From Streptomyces sp. NBC_01717 (lineage in GTDB: Bacteria > Actinomycetota > Actinomycetes > Streptomycetales > Streptomycetaceae): a stretch of DNA of 64,000 nt. The translations under genes and the position numbers were made by a program. The notes under the pieces were generated by a model, which made no database searches, was not told the origin of the DNA, and saw only the letters and a program-made list of their open reading frames with translations. The number at the start of each line of letters is the position of its first letter. Position 1 is the first letter of the stretch. The stretch covers positions 8,933,001-8,997,000 of the forward strand of contig NZ_CP109178.1 in the NCBI RefSeq assembly GCF_036248255.1. Reading direction: 5' to 3'. Of the stretch, positions 28,775-37,671 are shown one piece after another.

Positions 28775-31090
28775 TCAGGCGGGACGCCCGGCATCGTTTC
28801 GGCGTTCTGTCGACACCCATGTCGGTTGCTCTGCCCAGACGGTCTTTCCCTGCGCCTGGTAGCGGGTGCCCCACTGGTCCGCGAGGCTTGCGATGATGAA
28901 CAGTCCTCGGCCGGTCTCGTCGATGGTGCGGGCATGTTTCACCTGCGGAGCGCTGGTCGCGGTGTCGCTGACCTCGCAGGTCAGCATTTGCTCGAAGATC
29001 AGGCGTAGTTGCAGGGGCGGAGTGCCGTAGCGGACCGCGTTGCCGACGAGTTCGCTGACGATGAGTTCGGTGGTGTACGCCGTCTCCTCGTCCACCCCCC
29101 AGGCCTCCAGTTGGTGGCGGGCCGCTGCGCGGGCGATCGGTGCGGCCTCGGGGCCCGCAGGCAGCGAGAGGGTCAGTACCCGGTCTTTGGGCAGCGCCTT
29201 CGTGCGGGCGAGCAGCATCAGTGTCTCGCCGGTTTGGGTGCCGTCCGGGAGTGCGTGTGCGATGTCGTCGCACAGGTCCGGCAGGGGCGTTGTGCCGGCG
29301 CCGTCCAGGAGCGGGCGCAGTGGACCGGATGGCGCCAGGACCTGGTCCGCGAGCGCGGCCGTGCCCATCGCCAGAGTGCTTCCTTCGCGGAGGCTGACGG
29401 TCGTCGCGGGGAATGGGGCGCTACCTGTTTCGGCGAGTGGGGGACCTGGGGGGACGGACAGGTCGGCCGAGGTGCCGTCGGGGAATACCACGACCGGCTC
29501 CGGGAGGCCGGCGCGGGCGATGGTGCAGGTGAGTTCGACCGGGTCGTAGACCGCGATGACGCAGCCGGCGGTGAGCGGCTCACGGTCCAGAGGATCCATG
29601 GGCAGTTCGGCGTACGCGGCGGCGAGGCGGCCCGCGGTGTCGCTGAGGCGCGCCAGGAGCTCGTCGGGCTGCAGGTCCAGGGCGGCGAGTGTGTGGATGG
29701 CCGTCCGTAGAAGGCCCATCGTGATGGCTGCGGCGATGCCATGGCCTGCCACGTCGCCGACGACCAGCGCGGTCCGTGCGCCGGGCAGCGCGATCGCGTC
29801 GAACCATGCGCCGCCGCCCTCCGGAGAAGGAAGGTGGAGTTGGGAGAGCTCCACGGTGGTATGCGCGGCCGTCGGTTGGGGGAGAAGCCTGCGCTGGACA
29901 GTTTGCGCGACAATCCACTCGCGCATGTACTGACGGGCGTTGTCGATGCAGAGCGAAGCATGGGCACACACTGCGGACGCCACCGCGACGTCTTCCTCTT
30001 CAAAGGGGTCTTGTTGCTGGTGGCGGTAGAAGCTGACCACGCCCAGAGCATGGCCGCGCAACGCCAGCGGCGCCACGATCAGGGAGTGTGCACCGGATCG
30101 CCTGATGACTTCGGCTCGGGCCGGGTCGGCGGCCGGCCACGAGCTGTCCTCATCGATCGACACGAGGCGCGGCCGAAGGTCGGACAGGACGTCGGAGAAG
30201 GGGGTGCCGACCGGCAGAGGGCGCACGACTTCGACCGGGTGGCACGCGATTCGGCCTTGGAAGGCTGTTCGGCGCAGTGGAACGTCCCGGCGGACTGGTA
30301 CCGGCGGGGGCTCGTTTCCGCGGATGACGTCTTCGATCACTTCGACGTAGGCGATGTCGGCGAAGGCGGGTACCACTGCCTCCACCAGCTCCTGGCAGAC
30401 GATGCCCACGTTCAGCCGGTGCCCCACTCGTCGGCGGACTGCGTCCAGGAGCGCCAGGCGATTCTGTGCGTTCTCCCGCTCGGTGACATCGACCGCGGAT
30501 GCCACCAGTCCGACCACATCGCCGTGGGAGTCCTCCAGGCGGAAGTAGGAGACGGAGTGGATACGGCGCGTGGCCCGACCCGGTGCCTTGACGTGCCGGA
30601 CGAGCCGGTTCACCACCGGTACTCCGCCCTCCAGGACTCCCTGCGCCACGGCCGCTTCTGCCTCTGGGTCTGCTAGTTCATACGCCTCGGTGAAATGCTT
30701 GCCCAGCACGCGAGTGTTGCTCAGCCCGTCGGCGGCGCTGCTCATGCGGACCACACGCAGCTGATTGTCGAGGACGTGCAGTACGACCGGGGAATGGGCG
30801 AACATGGCCTTCAAGATCGCCACATCCTGCCCCGACATGGCGTTCCCCGCCGGGAGCACATGCCACATCACGGAAGTACCTTGCAGCACCGGCTTGACCA
30901 GCACCGAGGCCGTCTCCGAGAACCTTTCCCACTGCCGTTCGCCGCCGGCGGCGGCCTCACTCATGAGCGTGGCCACGGACCTGCCGACGGCCTCCTCGGC
31001 GGACCACCCGAACAGCTCCTCAGCCGGATGCCCCCACTCGACCACCCGGCCACTGTCATCGATGAGTACGAGCGCGTCGCCGCTGGGCAT
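28775..31090 (-). CDS. PAS/GAF sensor with SpoIIE-type PP2C phosphatase and ATPase domains
   Basis: A 771-residue cytoplasmic signalling protein. Order: PAS (1 to about 60, VLIDDSGRVVEWGHPAEELFGW), second PAS (about 90-205), GAF (about 215-375, LIVAPLALRGHALGVVSFYR), SpoIIE phosphatase (about 410-620, GGGAWFDAIALPGARTALVVGDVAGHG, IAVYDP) and a C-terminal histidine-kinase-like ATPase (about 645-755, ELVGNAVRYGTPP, DETGRGLFIIASLADQWG), the anti-sigma kinase type. Such proteins control partner-switching sigma regulation by dephosphorylating a STAS antagonist; a STAS protein is encoded at 36.7 kb but need not be the partner. Monocistronic. Confidence 0.9.
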   Translation of the reverse strand: MPSGDALVLIDDSGRVVEWGHPAEELFGWSAEEAVGRSVATLMSEAAAGGERQWERFSETASVLVKPVLQGTSVMWHVLPAGNAMSGQDVAILKAMFAHSPVVLHVLDNQLRVVRMSSAADGLSNTRVLGKHFTEAYELADPEAEAAVAQGVLEGGVPVVNRLVRHVKAPGRATRRIHSVSYFRLEDSHGDVVGLVASAVDVTERENAQNRLALLDAVRRRVGHRLNVGIVCQELVEAVVPAFADIAYVEVIEDVIRGNEPPPVPVRRDVPLRRTAFQGRIACHPVEVVRPLPVGTPFSDVLSDLRPRLVSIDEDSSWPAADPARAEVIRRSGAHSLIVAPLALRGHALGVVSFYRHQQQDPFEEEDVAVASAVCAHASLCIDNARQYMREWIVAQTVQRRLLPQPTAAHTTVELSQLHLPSPEGGGAWFDAIALPGARTALVVGDVAGHGIAAAITMGLLRTAIHTLAALDLQPDELLARLSDTAGRLAAAYAELPMDPLDREPLTAGCVIAVYDPVELTCTIARAGLPEPVVVFPDGTSADLSVPPGPPLAETGSAPFPATTVSLREGSTLAMGTAALADQVLAPSGPLRPLLDGAGTTPLPDLCDDIAHALPDGTQTGETLMLLARTKALPKDRVLTLSLPAGPEAAPIARAAARHQLEAWGVDEETAYTTELIVSELVGNAVRYGTPPLQLRLIFEQMLTCEVSDTATSAPQVKHARTIDETGRGLFIIASLADQWGTRYQAQGKTVWAEQPTWVSTERRNDAGRPA

Positions 31091-31397
31091 TCGGAAACAC
31101 CTCCGCCGCCATTCCTGCCCACCCGGTGCCGACGACAGGCCCGCTCATCCGGCAGCTACACCGATTGGCTCAGCCCGCTTCCCAGCAGGGCTGCCCAGAG
31201 CCAGTCTTCAAAGATCGTTCAGTCGGTGGATCACGGCCGGTGCGTCGACATGAACTCATTGATCACGGGCGGTCGGGGAGGCCTTGCTGCGCTCGCTGGT
31301 TCCCAGCCCGGAGTCCACAGCGCTGCCGCGCGGCCTCAGGCTGTCGGTGTGCTTCTGCCGCTGGGGCGCACGTGTGGAGACAACTGTGCGCGGTCCG
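31091..31397. other. intergenic region between SpoIIE phosphatase and AraC genes
   Basis: No convincing frame, RNA or repeat was seen on either strand in this roughly 300-base gap. Confidence 0.4.
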
Positions 31398-32201
31398 TCA
31401 TCGGCGGACGGCCCCGGTTCGGGCGTACCGGCCCGGGGTGACGCCCACAACTCGCTTGAAGTGCCGGGTGAGGTGGGACTGGTCGTAGAAGCCGACGGCA
31501 GTCGCCACCTCGCCCGCCGGCTGTCCGTCGAGCAGCAGACGGCGGGCCAGGTCGACGCGACGGGACATCACGTACTGATGCGGGGCGATGCCGAAGGCGC
31601 CGCTGAAGGCTCGCACGAGATGCGTGGGGTGGGCGTGTACCAGGCGCGCGGCTTCTTCCAGGGCGATGCCTTCAAGTAGACGCTCGTCGAGGAGGTCACG
31701 CAGACTCCGGGCGATGTCGCGGTCGGGTGCCGCGCTGCCGAGGACCAGCCTGGGGCGCAGATACTCGCGCAGCCTCTCGCCGATGAAGGCCAGACGGCTC
31801 TCCGCCTCGAACTCGTCTCCCCGGTTCGCGAGAGTCGTGTGCAGCTGTCCGACGCGTCTGCGCAGCACGGGATCGGTGAGGTCCGGGCCGTCCACCGCCG
31901 GCCCGATGAAGCTCTCGTCCAGCTGTGTCGTGTCGAGGTAGAGCACGCGCTTGCGAAATCCCTGAGGGGTGGCCGGTGAGCCGTTGTGCGGGATCTGTGG
32001 CGGGAGCAGACTCACGGTGTCGCTCGGGGTGCCACGCTCGAATCGGTCCAGGTCGTAGCGGACCGCGCCGTCATCGACGATCAGCAACGTCCAGGCGTCG
32101 TGGACGTGCATGGGGTAGGCGTGCTCGGTGAAGTGTGCGTGGAAAACCTCCACGACGCCCGCGACTGGGGGGCGCCAAGCGGAGATCTCTTGCCGGGGCA
32201 T
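31398..32201 (-). CDS. AraC-family transcriptional regulator
   Basis: 267 residues. The N-terminal cupin has the paired histidines of AraC sensors (HAYPMHVHDAWTLLIVDDGAVRYDLD). The C-terminal AraC DNA-binding domain has two helix-turn-helices: GIALEEAARLVHAHPTHLVRAF and GEVATAVGFYDQSHLTRHFKRVVGVTPGRYAR. The ATG at 32201 begins the conserved part; the frame is open for over 130 codons upstream with no coding character. The start has little ribosome site. It diverges from a DUF2000 gene 52 bases away, a pairing that suggests direct control of that gene. Confidence 0.88.
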   Translation of the reverse strand: MPRQEISAWRPPVAGVVEVFHAHFTEHAYPMHVHDAWTLLIVDDGAVRYDLDRFERGTPSDTVSLLPPQIPHNGSPATPQGFRKRVLYLDTTQLDESFIGPAVDGPDLTDPVLRRRVGQLHTTLANRGDEFEAESRLAFIGERLREYLRPRLVLGSAAPDRDIARSLRDLLDERLLEGIALEEAARLVHAHPTHLVRAFSGAFGIAPHQYVMSRRVDLARRLLLDGQPAGEVATAVGFYDQSHLTRHFKRVVGVTPGRYARTGAVRR

Positions 32202-32253
32202 CACGCAAAGAACGTACAAGACGCAGAGGGCGCGGACCCTGGAGTCTCGAAGC

Positions 32254-32733
32254 ATGAGAAACGACGATGAGACCGAGGCCGGAACCGGGATCGAGATGGG
32301 CGCAGGGGATGAGAACGTGCCTGTCCGCTTCGACACCAAGATCGCTGTCCTGCTGCGGGAGGATCTTGAGTCCTGGCAGCGGCTGAATGTGACCGCCTTC
32401 CTGGTCAGCGGGCTCGGCACGGTGTCACCCGAGGTGATCGGCGAGCCGTACACGGACGCCGACGGCACGGCGTACCTGCCGATGTTCCGCCAGCCCGTGC
32501 TGGTCTTCGAGGGGACGAAGGAGATGCTGACCGCTGCGCACGGCCGTGCGCTGTCGCGCTCGCTGCCTAGGGCCGTGTTCACCTCGGATCTGTTCAGCAC
32601 GGGCAACGACCGGGACAACCGGGCGGCTGTACGGGCCGTGGGAAAGGACCAGCTCGATCTGGCGGGGATGGCCGTTCACGGGCCGCGCAACGCGGTGGAC
32701 AAGGTCCTCAAGGGTGCGCGCATGCACCCATGA
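32254..32733 (+). CDS. DUF2000-family protein
   Basis: 159 residues. After a polar N-terminus (to about 25) the conserved domain reads KIAVLLREDLESWQRLNVTAFLVSGL through PMFRQPVLVFEG and ends VGKDQLDLAGMAVHGPRNAVDKVLKG, the DUF2000 pattern. The family has a peptidyl-tRNA-hydrolase-like fold in known structures but no assigned reaction. GGAG nine bases upstream marks the ATG. It is divergent from an AraC regulator and is probably its target. Confidence 0.8.
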   Translation: MRNDDETEAGTGIEMGAGDENVPVRFDTKIAVLLREDLESWQRLNVTAFLVSGLGTVSPEVIGEPYTDADGTAYLPMFRQPVLVFEGTKEMLTAAHGRALSRSLPRAVFTSDLFSTGNDRDNRAAVRAVGKDQLDLAGMAVHGPRNAVDKVLKGARMHP

Positions 32734-33209
32734 GTGACGTCTGAGTGACGTCAAATCCCGGCGATCCCGATCCCGATCATCGGCACTCCGGCGGCAAGTG
32801 CCTTCCGAAGAGAGCGACAACGGCCACCATGAGGATCGGGCGCCCGAGAGGTCTGCTGGTGACCGTGGAAGGTGACAACGTACTTGCCAACGGGGCGGCG
32901 GTCGCAGCAGGGCCGCCCCGTCGATGACAACTGTCCTGCTTCGTGTGCCGGGCAGCCGCAAGCCGGTCGGCAGCGACGGTGACCCCCATCGTGCTCCGGC
33001 GCAGCTGCTGGGCCGACACGTCAGTCGGAACCTGGTCCAGCGATGTGGATCCATGGATTTCGGTGCCGGTCCGGAGCGCGCAGGCGACGGCGTGGGGAGG
33101 CCCACTCCCGCACCGCCGCACGCCGGCTGGGCCCTGCACGATGAGGTTCCGGCCGGAGCGCCATCGGACCGCCCCCTGGTGGCGGTGAGATGGGCGCTCC
33201 TGAGCGTGC
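32734..33209. other. intergenic region with a hairpin
   Basis: No gene is supported. ACGGGGCGGC (32890-32899) and GCCGCCCCGT (32912-32921) form a 10-bp hairpin about 160 bases after the DUF2000 stop. A short direct repeat TGAGTGACGTC occurs twice at 32731-32752. Confidence 0.4.
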
Positions 33210-33908
33210 TCAGCCGGCCACTGTCTCCTGCTGAGGCTCGGCCGCAGCAGGCTCCGAAGCGGCCGTCGCGGTGTAGAAGACGGACGAGCCCTGCTTGGTG
33301 CGCTGAGCCTGGCTCTTGGCGACCAGCCCTTCGAGGGTGGTGCGCACAACGGTGGTCTTGACGCCGCGGTCAGGGTGGGCCTGCGTGAGCGCGGCGGAGA
33401 CCTCGGTGGCGGACCGCGGCTCGCTCTGCTGCTCCAGGTGGCCGCGGATCAGGTTGACGAGGGTCGGCTTGGTGTCTGTCGTGGGTGCCTTGGCGGTCGA
33501 GGCCTTGGCGGACGGTGCCTTCGCAGACGGTGCCTTCGCGGACAGTGCCTTCGCGGACGAGGTCTTGGCGGACGGGGCCTTGGCGGCCCCCTTCTTGGAT
33601 GCCGTCGTCTTTGCACTCGTGGCGGCCGCCTTCTTCGGCGTGCTCTGCCGGGGTTCGGCGGTGGCCTGGCGCGGTACGGTCGGCGCGGCCGTGGTGTCTG
33701 CCTCGTCGACTGCCTTCGCGCCGCCGAGTGCCTCCTGCATGCTCACCAGCACGGAGTGGTCGTGCTGCAGGGCGCCCAACTGCTCCTGCAGCGCCTCGAT
33801 TTCCGCACTGATGCGTTCCTGCTCCTTGACGTTGCGCTCAAGGTCGCCCGTCACCTGGGCGATGTACTGCGATGTCAGTCCTGTGGCGTGGGCCTGAATT
33901 TCAGACAT
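33210..33908 (-). CDS. Lys/Ala-rich protein with coiled coil and winged-helix-like C-terminus
   Basis: 232 residues in three parts: an N-terminal coiled coil (about 8-60, LERNVKEQERISAEIEALQEQLG), a Lys/Ala/Ser/Thr-rich linker (about 75-150) with KAPSA-type repeats like histone H1 tails, and a C-terminal domain (about 155-215, LVNLIRGHLEQQSEPRSATEV ... KTTVVRTTLEGLVAKSQAQR) with the spacing of a winged helix. A basic linker plus winged helix suggests a nucleoid-associated DNA-binding protein; this is inference. The ATG has a weak ribosome site. The tail is encoded by 15-bp tandem repeats. Confidence 0.7.
   Translation of the reverse strand: MSEIQAHATGLTSQYIAQVTGDLERNVKEQERISAEIEALQEQLGALQHDHSVLVSMQEALGGAKAVDEADTTAAPTVPRQATAEPRQSTPKKAAATSAKTTASKKGAAKAPSAKTSSAKALSAKAPSAKAPSAKASTAKAPTTDTKPTLVNLIRGHLEQQSEPRSATEVSAALTQAHPDRGVKTTVVRTTLEGLVAKSQAQRTKQGSSVFYTATAASEPAAAEPQQETVAG
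33481..33585. repeat. 15-bp tandem repeat array inside the Lys/Ala-rich gene
   Basis: Seven imperfect 15-base units, typified by GACGGTGCCTTCGCG, are seen in register; on the coding strand each encodes a pentapeptide like SAKAP. Copy number may vary between strains. Confidence 0.75.
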
Positions 33909-34398
33909 GTCATGGGCCTTTCTGCAGCTCGCGGGTACGGCGGTGAGAAGCACGAACCCGGTACGCGAGCGGGTGGAGGCAGGTGCCCAGGCTGTGCTGA
34001 CTGGGACACCCGCAGGACATAACTGCCGCAATGTGCAGCAGTGTCTAGAGATAGTACGCACGAGTAGAGCCCTCATGTGCCAGTCGAGTGATGTCTCACT
34101 CTTCCCTTGAGGGTGAGGAACCAGCAGATGCGGGGCATGCGACGACGAGACCGACCAAGGCACTGTCACTGTTGATGCACCGTGTGGCCCACCCGGGCCT
34201 GCTCGGGAGGCAGGCGTCAGATGGCTTCGCCGGTATCCCCGTTGACGGGGCAGATGGGACTTGTGATGTGTCGGGCACCGGCTTTGAAGGTGTTCGAACG
34301 TGGGTCCCATGGCACATGGCAACCATTGCGGGACCGCCCGATGGCATCTCCGGCTGCCTACTGTGATCGGTCCCAAGGTCCGTCAGGCAGTGGGAGGT
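33909..34398. other. intergenic region
   Basis: About 490 bases without a supported gene on either strand. No clear repeats or hairpins. Confidence 0.4.
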
Positions 34399-34872
34399 TC
34401 AGCTGCTGCGGCCCTCTACCGCCGTGGCGACGTCGTCCAGGTCCTTCGCGATCGCCTTGCTGACGGCCCGTGCGCCCACTCCGCCCAGGACCTTGGCGAG
34501 CAGGCCCGTGAAGCCGCCGGCCGGCACGGCCGTGAAGGTCATGCGGACCGTCGTCGTGGCCGGGCCGTCCGCCCGCAGCGCCCACTCCGAGACGTAGTGG
34601 GTGCCGTGGGATTCGGCCTCCACCACGTAGCGCCTGGGCGGCTCGCTCGCGCTCACCCACATCTCCTCGGTGGCGTCCTTGCCGAACATGCGCCGGGTCT
34701 CACGCCACCGCGTGCCCACGTCAAACGCCCCGTCTGTGAGAACTTCGGTCCTCGAAACGCTGCTGAGTACCTGCTCCATGCCCCTGAGATCGGTGAGGGC
34801 TTCCCATACGGTTCCCTGGGCTGCGGCGATGCGGCGCTCGACGACGACTGTCCTGCTGGTCATGGACCCCAT
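34399..34872 (-). CDS. SRPBCC (START/Bet v1-like) family protein
   Basis: About 157 residues. The N-terminus VVVERRIAAAQGTVWEALTDLRGMEQVLS followed by GTRWRETRRMFG and YVSEWALRADG is the polyketide-cyclase/SRPBCC pattern, a fold with a deep hydrophobic cavity used for binding or transforming lipophilic ligands. The ATG at 34872 follows GGTGG; a second ATG three codons on has GGGG before it. Monocistronic; ligand unknown. Confidence 0.75.
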   Translation of the reverse strand: MGSMTSRTVVVERRIAAAQGTVWEALTDLRGMEQVLSSVSRTEVLTDGAFDVGTRWRETRRMFGKDATEEMWVSASEPPRRYVVEAESHGTHYVSEWALRADGPATTTVRMTFTAVPAGGFTGLLAKVLGGVGARAVSKAIAKDLDDVATAVEGRSS

Positions 34873-35007
34873 AGAACCACCGGGGTTCGGCAGCCGCCTG
34901 CTGCAGCGGTGCACCGGGGTGCGCCCGGCCGGAGTCCGCGAGGTTCTCGTCCGGGGGCGGGACCGCTCAGCCGAGTTCGTTCGCGTGTTCGCCGAACGCC
35001 GCCCACG

Positions 35008-35499
35008 TCAGAAGTGCGTGGCGATTCCGAAGGCATGCCGGAGCTGGGCCATGTCGTGACGGTCACGGTCGGTCGGCTCGTAGCCCTGGTGGAAATAGAC
35101 CTGCTGCTCGGCCGACAGACATGGAACCGACGTGTCACCGATCATGCCGGTCACGAAGCACGGCGCGGGATAGACGAACGGGCGCTCTGCGTCGAGGGAT
35201 GCCTGCACGGCAGAGCCGTCCGCTGCAAAAGTGAGGGGGTGGAGGTCGATTTCCCGTCCGCCCGATGCCGCGACCACGAACCGCACGGGCCGCCAGTTCA
35301 AGCTCTCCACGAAGCCGACACCGTTCAGGGCTCTCACGACATCGTCTTCCCGGCCCCCGGGGTGCAGGAGATCCAGGTCGCGGTGCTCACGGGTCTGCTT
35401 GCCGAGCAGGGCATCTATGCCCCATCCCCCGCCGATCCAGACTCCGACCCCGGCCCGTCGCATCAGCGCAAGCACAGACAACACGTCATCCGCCGTCAT
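35008..35499 (-). CDS. nucleotidyltransferase, aminoglycoside/lincosamide adenylyltransferase-like
   Basis: About 163 residues. The N-terminal catalytic pattern VWIGGGWGIDALLGKQTREHRDLDLL carries the G-G-W-x-x-D loop and the D-x-D pair (DLD) of LinA/AadA-type nucleotidyltransferases, and the C-terminus has the usual helical segment after PTDRDRHDMAQL. Such enzymes transfer AMP to a hydroxyl of an antibiotic; many relatives are uncharacterised, so resistance cannot be claimed. The ATG at 35499 (MTADD) is more likely than the one four codons upstream. Confidence 0.7.
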   Translation of the reverse strand: MTADDVLSVLALMRRAGVGVWIGGGWGIDALLGKQTREHRDLDLLHPGGREDDVVRALNGVGFVESLNWRPVRFVVAASGGREIDLHPLTFAADGSAVQASLDAERPFVYPAPCFVTGMIGDTSVPCLSAEQQVYFHQGYEPTDRDRHDMAQLRHAFGIATHF

Positions 35500-35645
35500 C
35501 ACCCGAAGCACGCTAGTACACCGAGACCTGCGCAGGCCGAGTTCAGCCGGATCGCCTTCTTACCTCGGCGGAGCCGATTCTGTTACCGCGGGGGAGTCCA
35601 AAGGACTCGGACAGCACGGCACCTGTCGCTGGGCATGCGCCGTGA

Positions 35646-36407
35646 TCAGGCGAGTTCGAGCCCGCCGTCGACCGTGAGCACTTGGCCGGTGAGCCAGGCG
35701 GTCTGCGCGTCGGCCAGGCGCAGGATCCATTCGGCCACTTCTTCGGGTTCGCCACGGCGGCCCAACGGAATGCGTGCTGCCTCGGCATCCTTGAGGTGAT
35801 CGATTTCCTTGGCGGACAAGCCGGCGCCGGCCAACGCTCCGCTTTCGGTGGGGCCGGGAGCCACTGCGTTGACCCGGATGTTGTCGGGCGCCAACTCCAG
35901 TGCCCAGCTTCGGGTCAGCTGTTCGATCGCAGCCTTCGAGGCGCCGTAGTGAGAGGCGTGCGCGATTGGCCTGTGCCCGAACGTGCTGCTGATGTTGACG
36001 ATCACCCCCTGGGAGCGCCGCAGGTACGGAAGGGCGGCGCTTGCCAGAAGGCTCGGAGCGGTGACGTTGGTGGCCAGTACCTGGTTGATGCCTTCGGCGG
36101 TCACCTGACCCAGGGGCATCATCGCGAGGACTCCGGCGTTGTTGACGAGGACATCGATGCGGCCCCATCGATCGACCGCGGCCTGCACGATCCGTTCGGG
36201 TGCGCCTGTGGCGCTGACGTCGGCACTGAGCGTCTCGATGGCCGGATGGAGATCGGCCGTCTCCCGCAATGCCTCGGCTCGTCTCCCGACTCCCAGCACC
36301 CGCGCTCCCGCTTTCGCGAACGCCAGTGCGGCAGCTTGCCCGATCCCGGAACCAGCTCCGGTCAGGATCACAACATGGTTGGCGAAACGGCTGGGCATCA
36401 CTGGCAC
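35646..36407 (-). CDS. short-chain dehydrogenase/reductase
   Basis: 253 residues with the complete classical SDR set: cofactor loop TGAGSGIGQAAA near the N-terminus, NNAGVLAMMPL, catalytic Ser in NISSTFGHRP, YGASKAAIEQL (Tyr-x3-Lys) and the C-terminal substrate loop ending LTVDGGLELA. It oxidises or reduces a hydroxyl/carbonyl with NAD(P). The substrate is unknown. A perfect TTCGAT-GTCT-ATCGAA palindrome lies ten bases upstream of the start, and remnants of an ArsR-type regulator are divergent from it. Confidence 0.92.
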   Translation of the reverse strand: MPVMPSRFANHVVILTGAGSGIGQAAALAFAKAGARVLGVGRRAEALRETADLHPAIETLSADVSATGAPERIVQAAVDRWGRIDVLVNNAGVLAMMPLGQVTAEGINQVLATNVTAPSLLASAALPYLRRSQGVIVNISSTFGHRPIAHASHYGASKAAIEQLTRSWALELAPDNIRVNAVAPGPTESGALAGAGLSAKEIDHLKDAEAARIPLGRRGEPEEVAEWILRLADAQTAWLTGQVLTVDGGLELA

Positions 36408-36417
36408 ATCCTTATTA

Positions 36418-36433
36418 TTCGATGTCTATCGAA
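36418..36433. promoter_or_regulatory. ArsR-type operator upstream of the SDR gene
   Basis: TTCGAT-GTCT-ATCGAA is a perfect 6-bp inverted repeat directly before the SDR start and overlapping the ATG of the degraded ArsR gene. ATCGAA-type palindromes are typical of small ArsR repressors. Confidence 0.55.
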
Positions 36434-36565
36434 GATTGAAGAGGTTGTGGAACGAGCCGACTACGGGCAGCGGTGGCAAAGTCGTCCCTGAGCCATCACC
36501 TGAAGATCCTCACGCGGACGAAGCTGCAGAACGGTCACGCTGTCCGCGGTGAGGGCACCTCCTCC
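36422..36565 (+). pseudogene. decayed ArsR-family regulator
   Basis: ATG at 36422 reads MSIED then a stop. Fifty bases on, another frame reads VAKSSLSHHLKILTRTKL followed by NGHAVRGEG, which is the recognition helix and start of the wing of an ArsR repressor (consensus KSTLSHHLKIL ... GL). The intervening N-terminal half is missing, so the gene is an internal deletion derivative. It was divergent from the SDR gene and probably its repressor. Confidence 0.5.
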
Positions 36566-36653
36566 GGTACCCCGGCCGGTTGTCGCGGTGTCGGAGAGGG
36601 GAGGGCGCATGCTCTGCTGGCGCGGAGCCCGCCACCGTGCGGCGCGAACTGTC

Positions 36654-37079
36654 CTATGCCGTGAGGGCCGTGCAGACGTCGCGGTGGAGCGTGACAACTG
36701 TGTCCATCCCGGTCAGCCGATACGTTTTCTCCAACGTCGGCGAGAGACCTGCAAGGGCGACTGAGGCCCCGACGTCGGTCGCGCTGCGGTATGCGGACGC
36801 GACAGCTCCCATGCCGCTGGAGTCCCAGAAGGACAGGAATGAAAAGTCCAGTACCAATTTCCGGGCGCCCGCTGCGATTTCCTCCAAAGCGGTGGCTCGC
36901 AGCGCGCCGGCATTGGCCCAGTCCACAGCGCCCGTCACGGCAAGGACGACGCGACCGCCGTCCATACGTGTGACGTGGATGCAGAACGGCCTGATACTCG
37001 AGGCCGTGGTCGGTCGAATTCCGGGGCAGCCATGGCGATGGGGCGGGGACGCAGGCCGGTCGTGACAGTTGGAGAACAT
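36654..37079 (-). CDS. STAS-domain anti-sigma factor antagonist
   Basis: 141 residues. After a 40-residue polar N-terminus the STAS fold is clear: VVLAVTGAVDWANAGALRATALEEI, then LVLDFSFLSFWDSSGMGAVASAY, where the Ser in DSSG is the usual phosphorylation site of anti-anti-sigma factors, and LAGLSPTLEKTYRLTGMD. Such proteins release sigma factors from anti-sigma kinases when unphosphorylated. No kinase gene is adjacent; the SpoIIE/ATPase protein at 28.8-31 kb is a possible partner, by inference only. The start at 37079 could be a few codons too early. Confidence 0.82.
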   Translation of the reverse strand: MFSNCHDRPASPPHRHGCPGIRPTTASSIRPFCIHVTRMDGGRVVLAVTGAVDWANAGALRATALEEIAAGARKLVLDFSFLSFWDSSGMGAVASAYRSATDVGASVALAGLSPTLEKTYRLTGMDTVVTLHRDVCTALTA

Positions 37080-37671
37080 CGACTTCGCCTTTCGCTCGCA
37101 GTTGGATGTCCGCTTTCCTGGGCCCGGGGCCGAAACGAGGGGTCCTGGTCACCCGCCGGTCGGTGCCAGGCGTGACGGAGCGAGTGTCGGACCCTCCCGT
37201 GTCGATCACGTGAACCATCGAGAACCGACGTTCCGCGGTGGCCATGAGTACTCCGGTTGCAATCGCAGTTGTGGGTTCGTCGGCTATGACCGGCTCTCCT
37301 TGCAATTTGTGACATGACGGCCATTTGGTCTCGGTCCGGTTGGCCGACGACCGGGCCGGGCCATGCCGCGCGCCGAGGGCGAGGACGTGCCGAGGTGATG
37401 CCGAGCATGGTGCGGTGGGGACGCCACCGACCCTCTGGCGGAACCGCGGAGGATCTTCCAGGCCCTTCTGCGGGCGAATTCCGGGAAGGCGGAGCGCAAC
37501 ACCTTGCGCGGCCCGGGCCATGCCCGCGTCCAGCACGTGCCGGCAGGGGCGACTGCGCTCCGGATCCGGTGGCCCGGCAGCAGAGATGCACATCAGATTC
37601 TCCGTCCTGTCACACTTCGCCTCGCCGTCTTGCCAACGCTGCGCAATCGTCAACGCGGCATGGGAGAAGAA
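37080..37671. other. intergenic region between STAS and oxidoreductase genes
   Basis: Close to 600 bases with several long overlapping frames in GC-rich sequence but none with recognisable protein features or ribosome sites. Confidence 0.4.

Noticed and set aside
33496..33585. CRISPR-like repeat array
   Set aside because: Units are 15 bases, contiguous and in frame inside a gene, so it is a coding tandem repeat.
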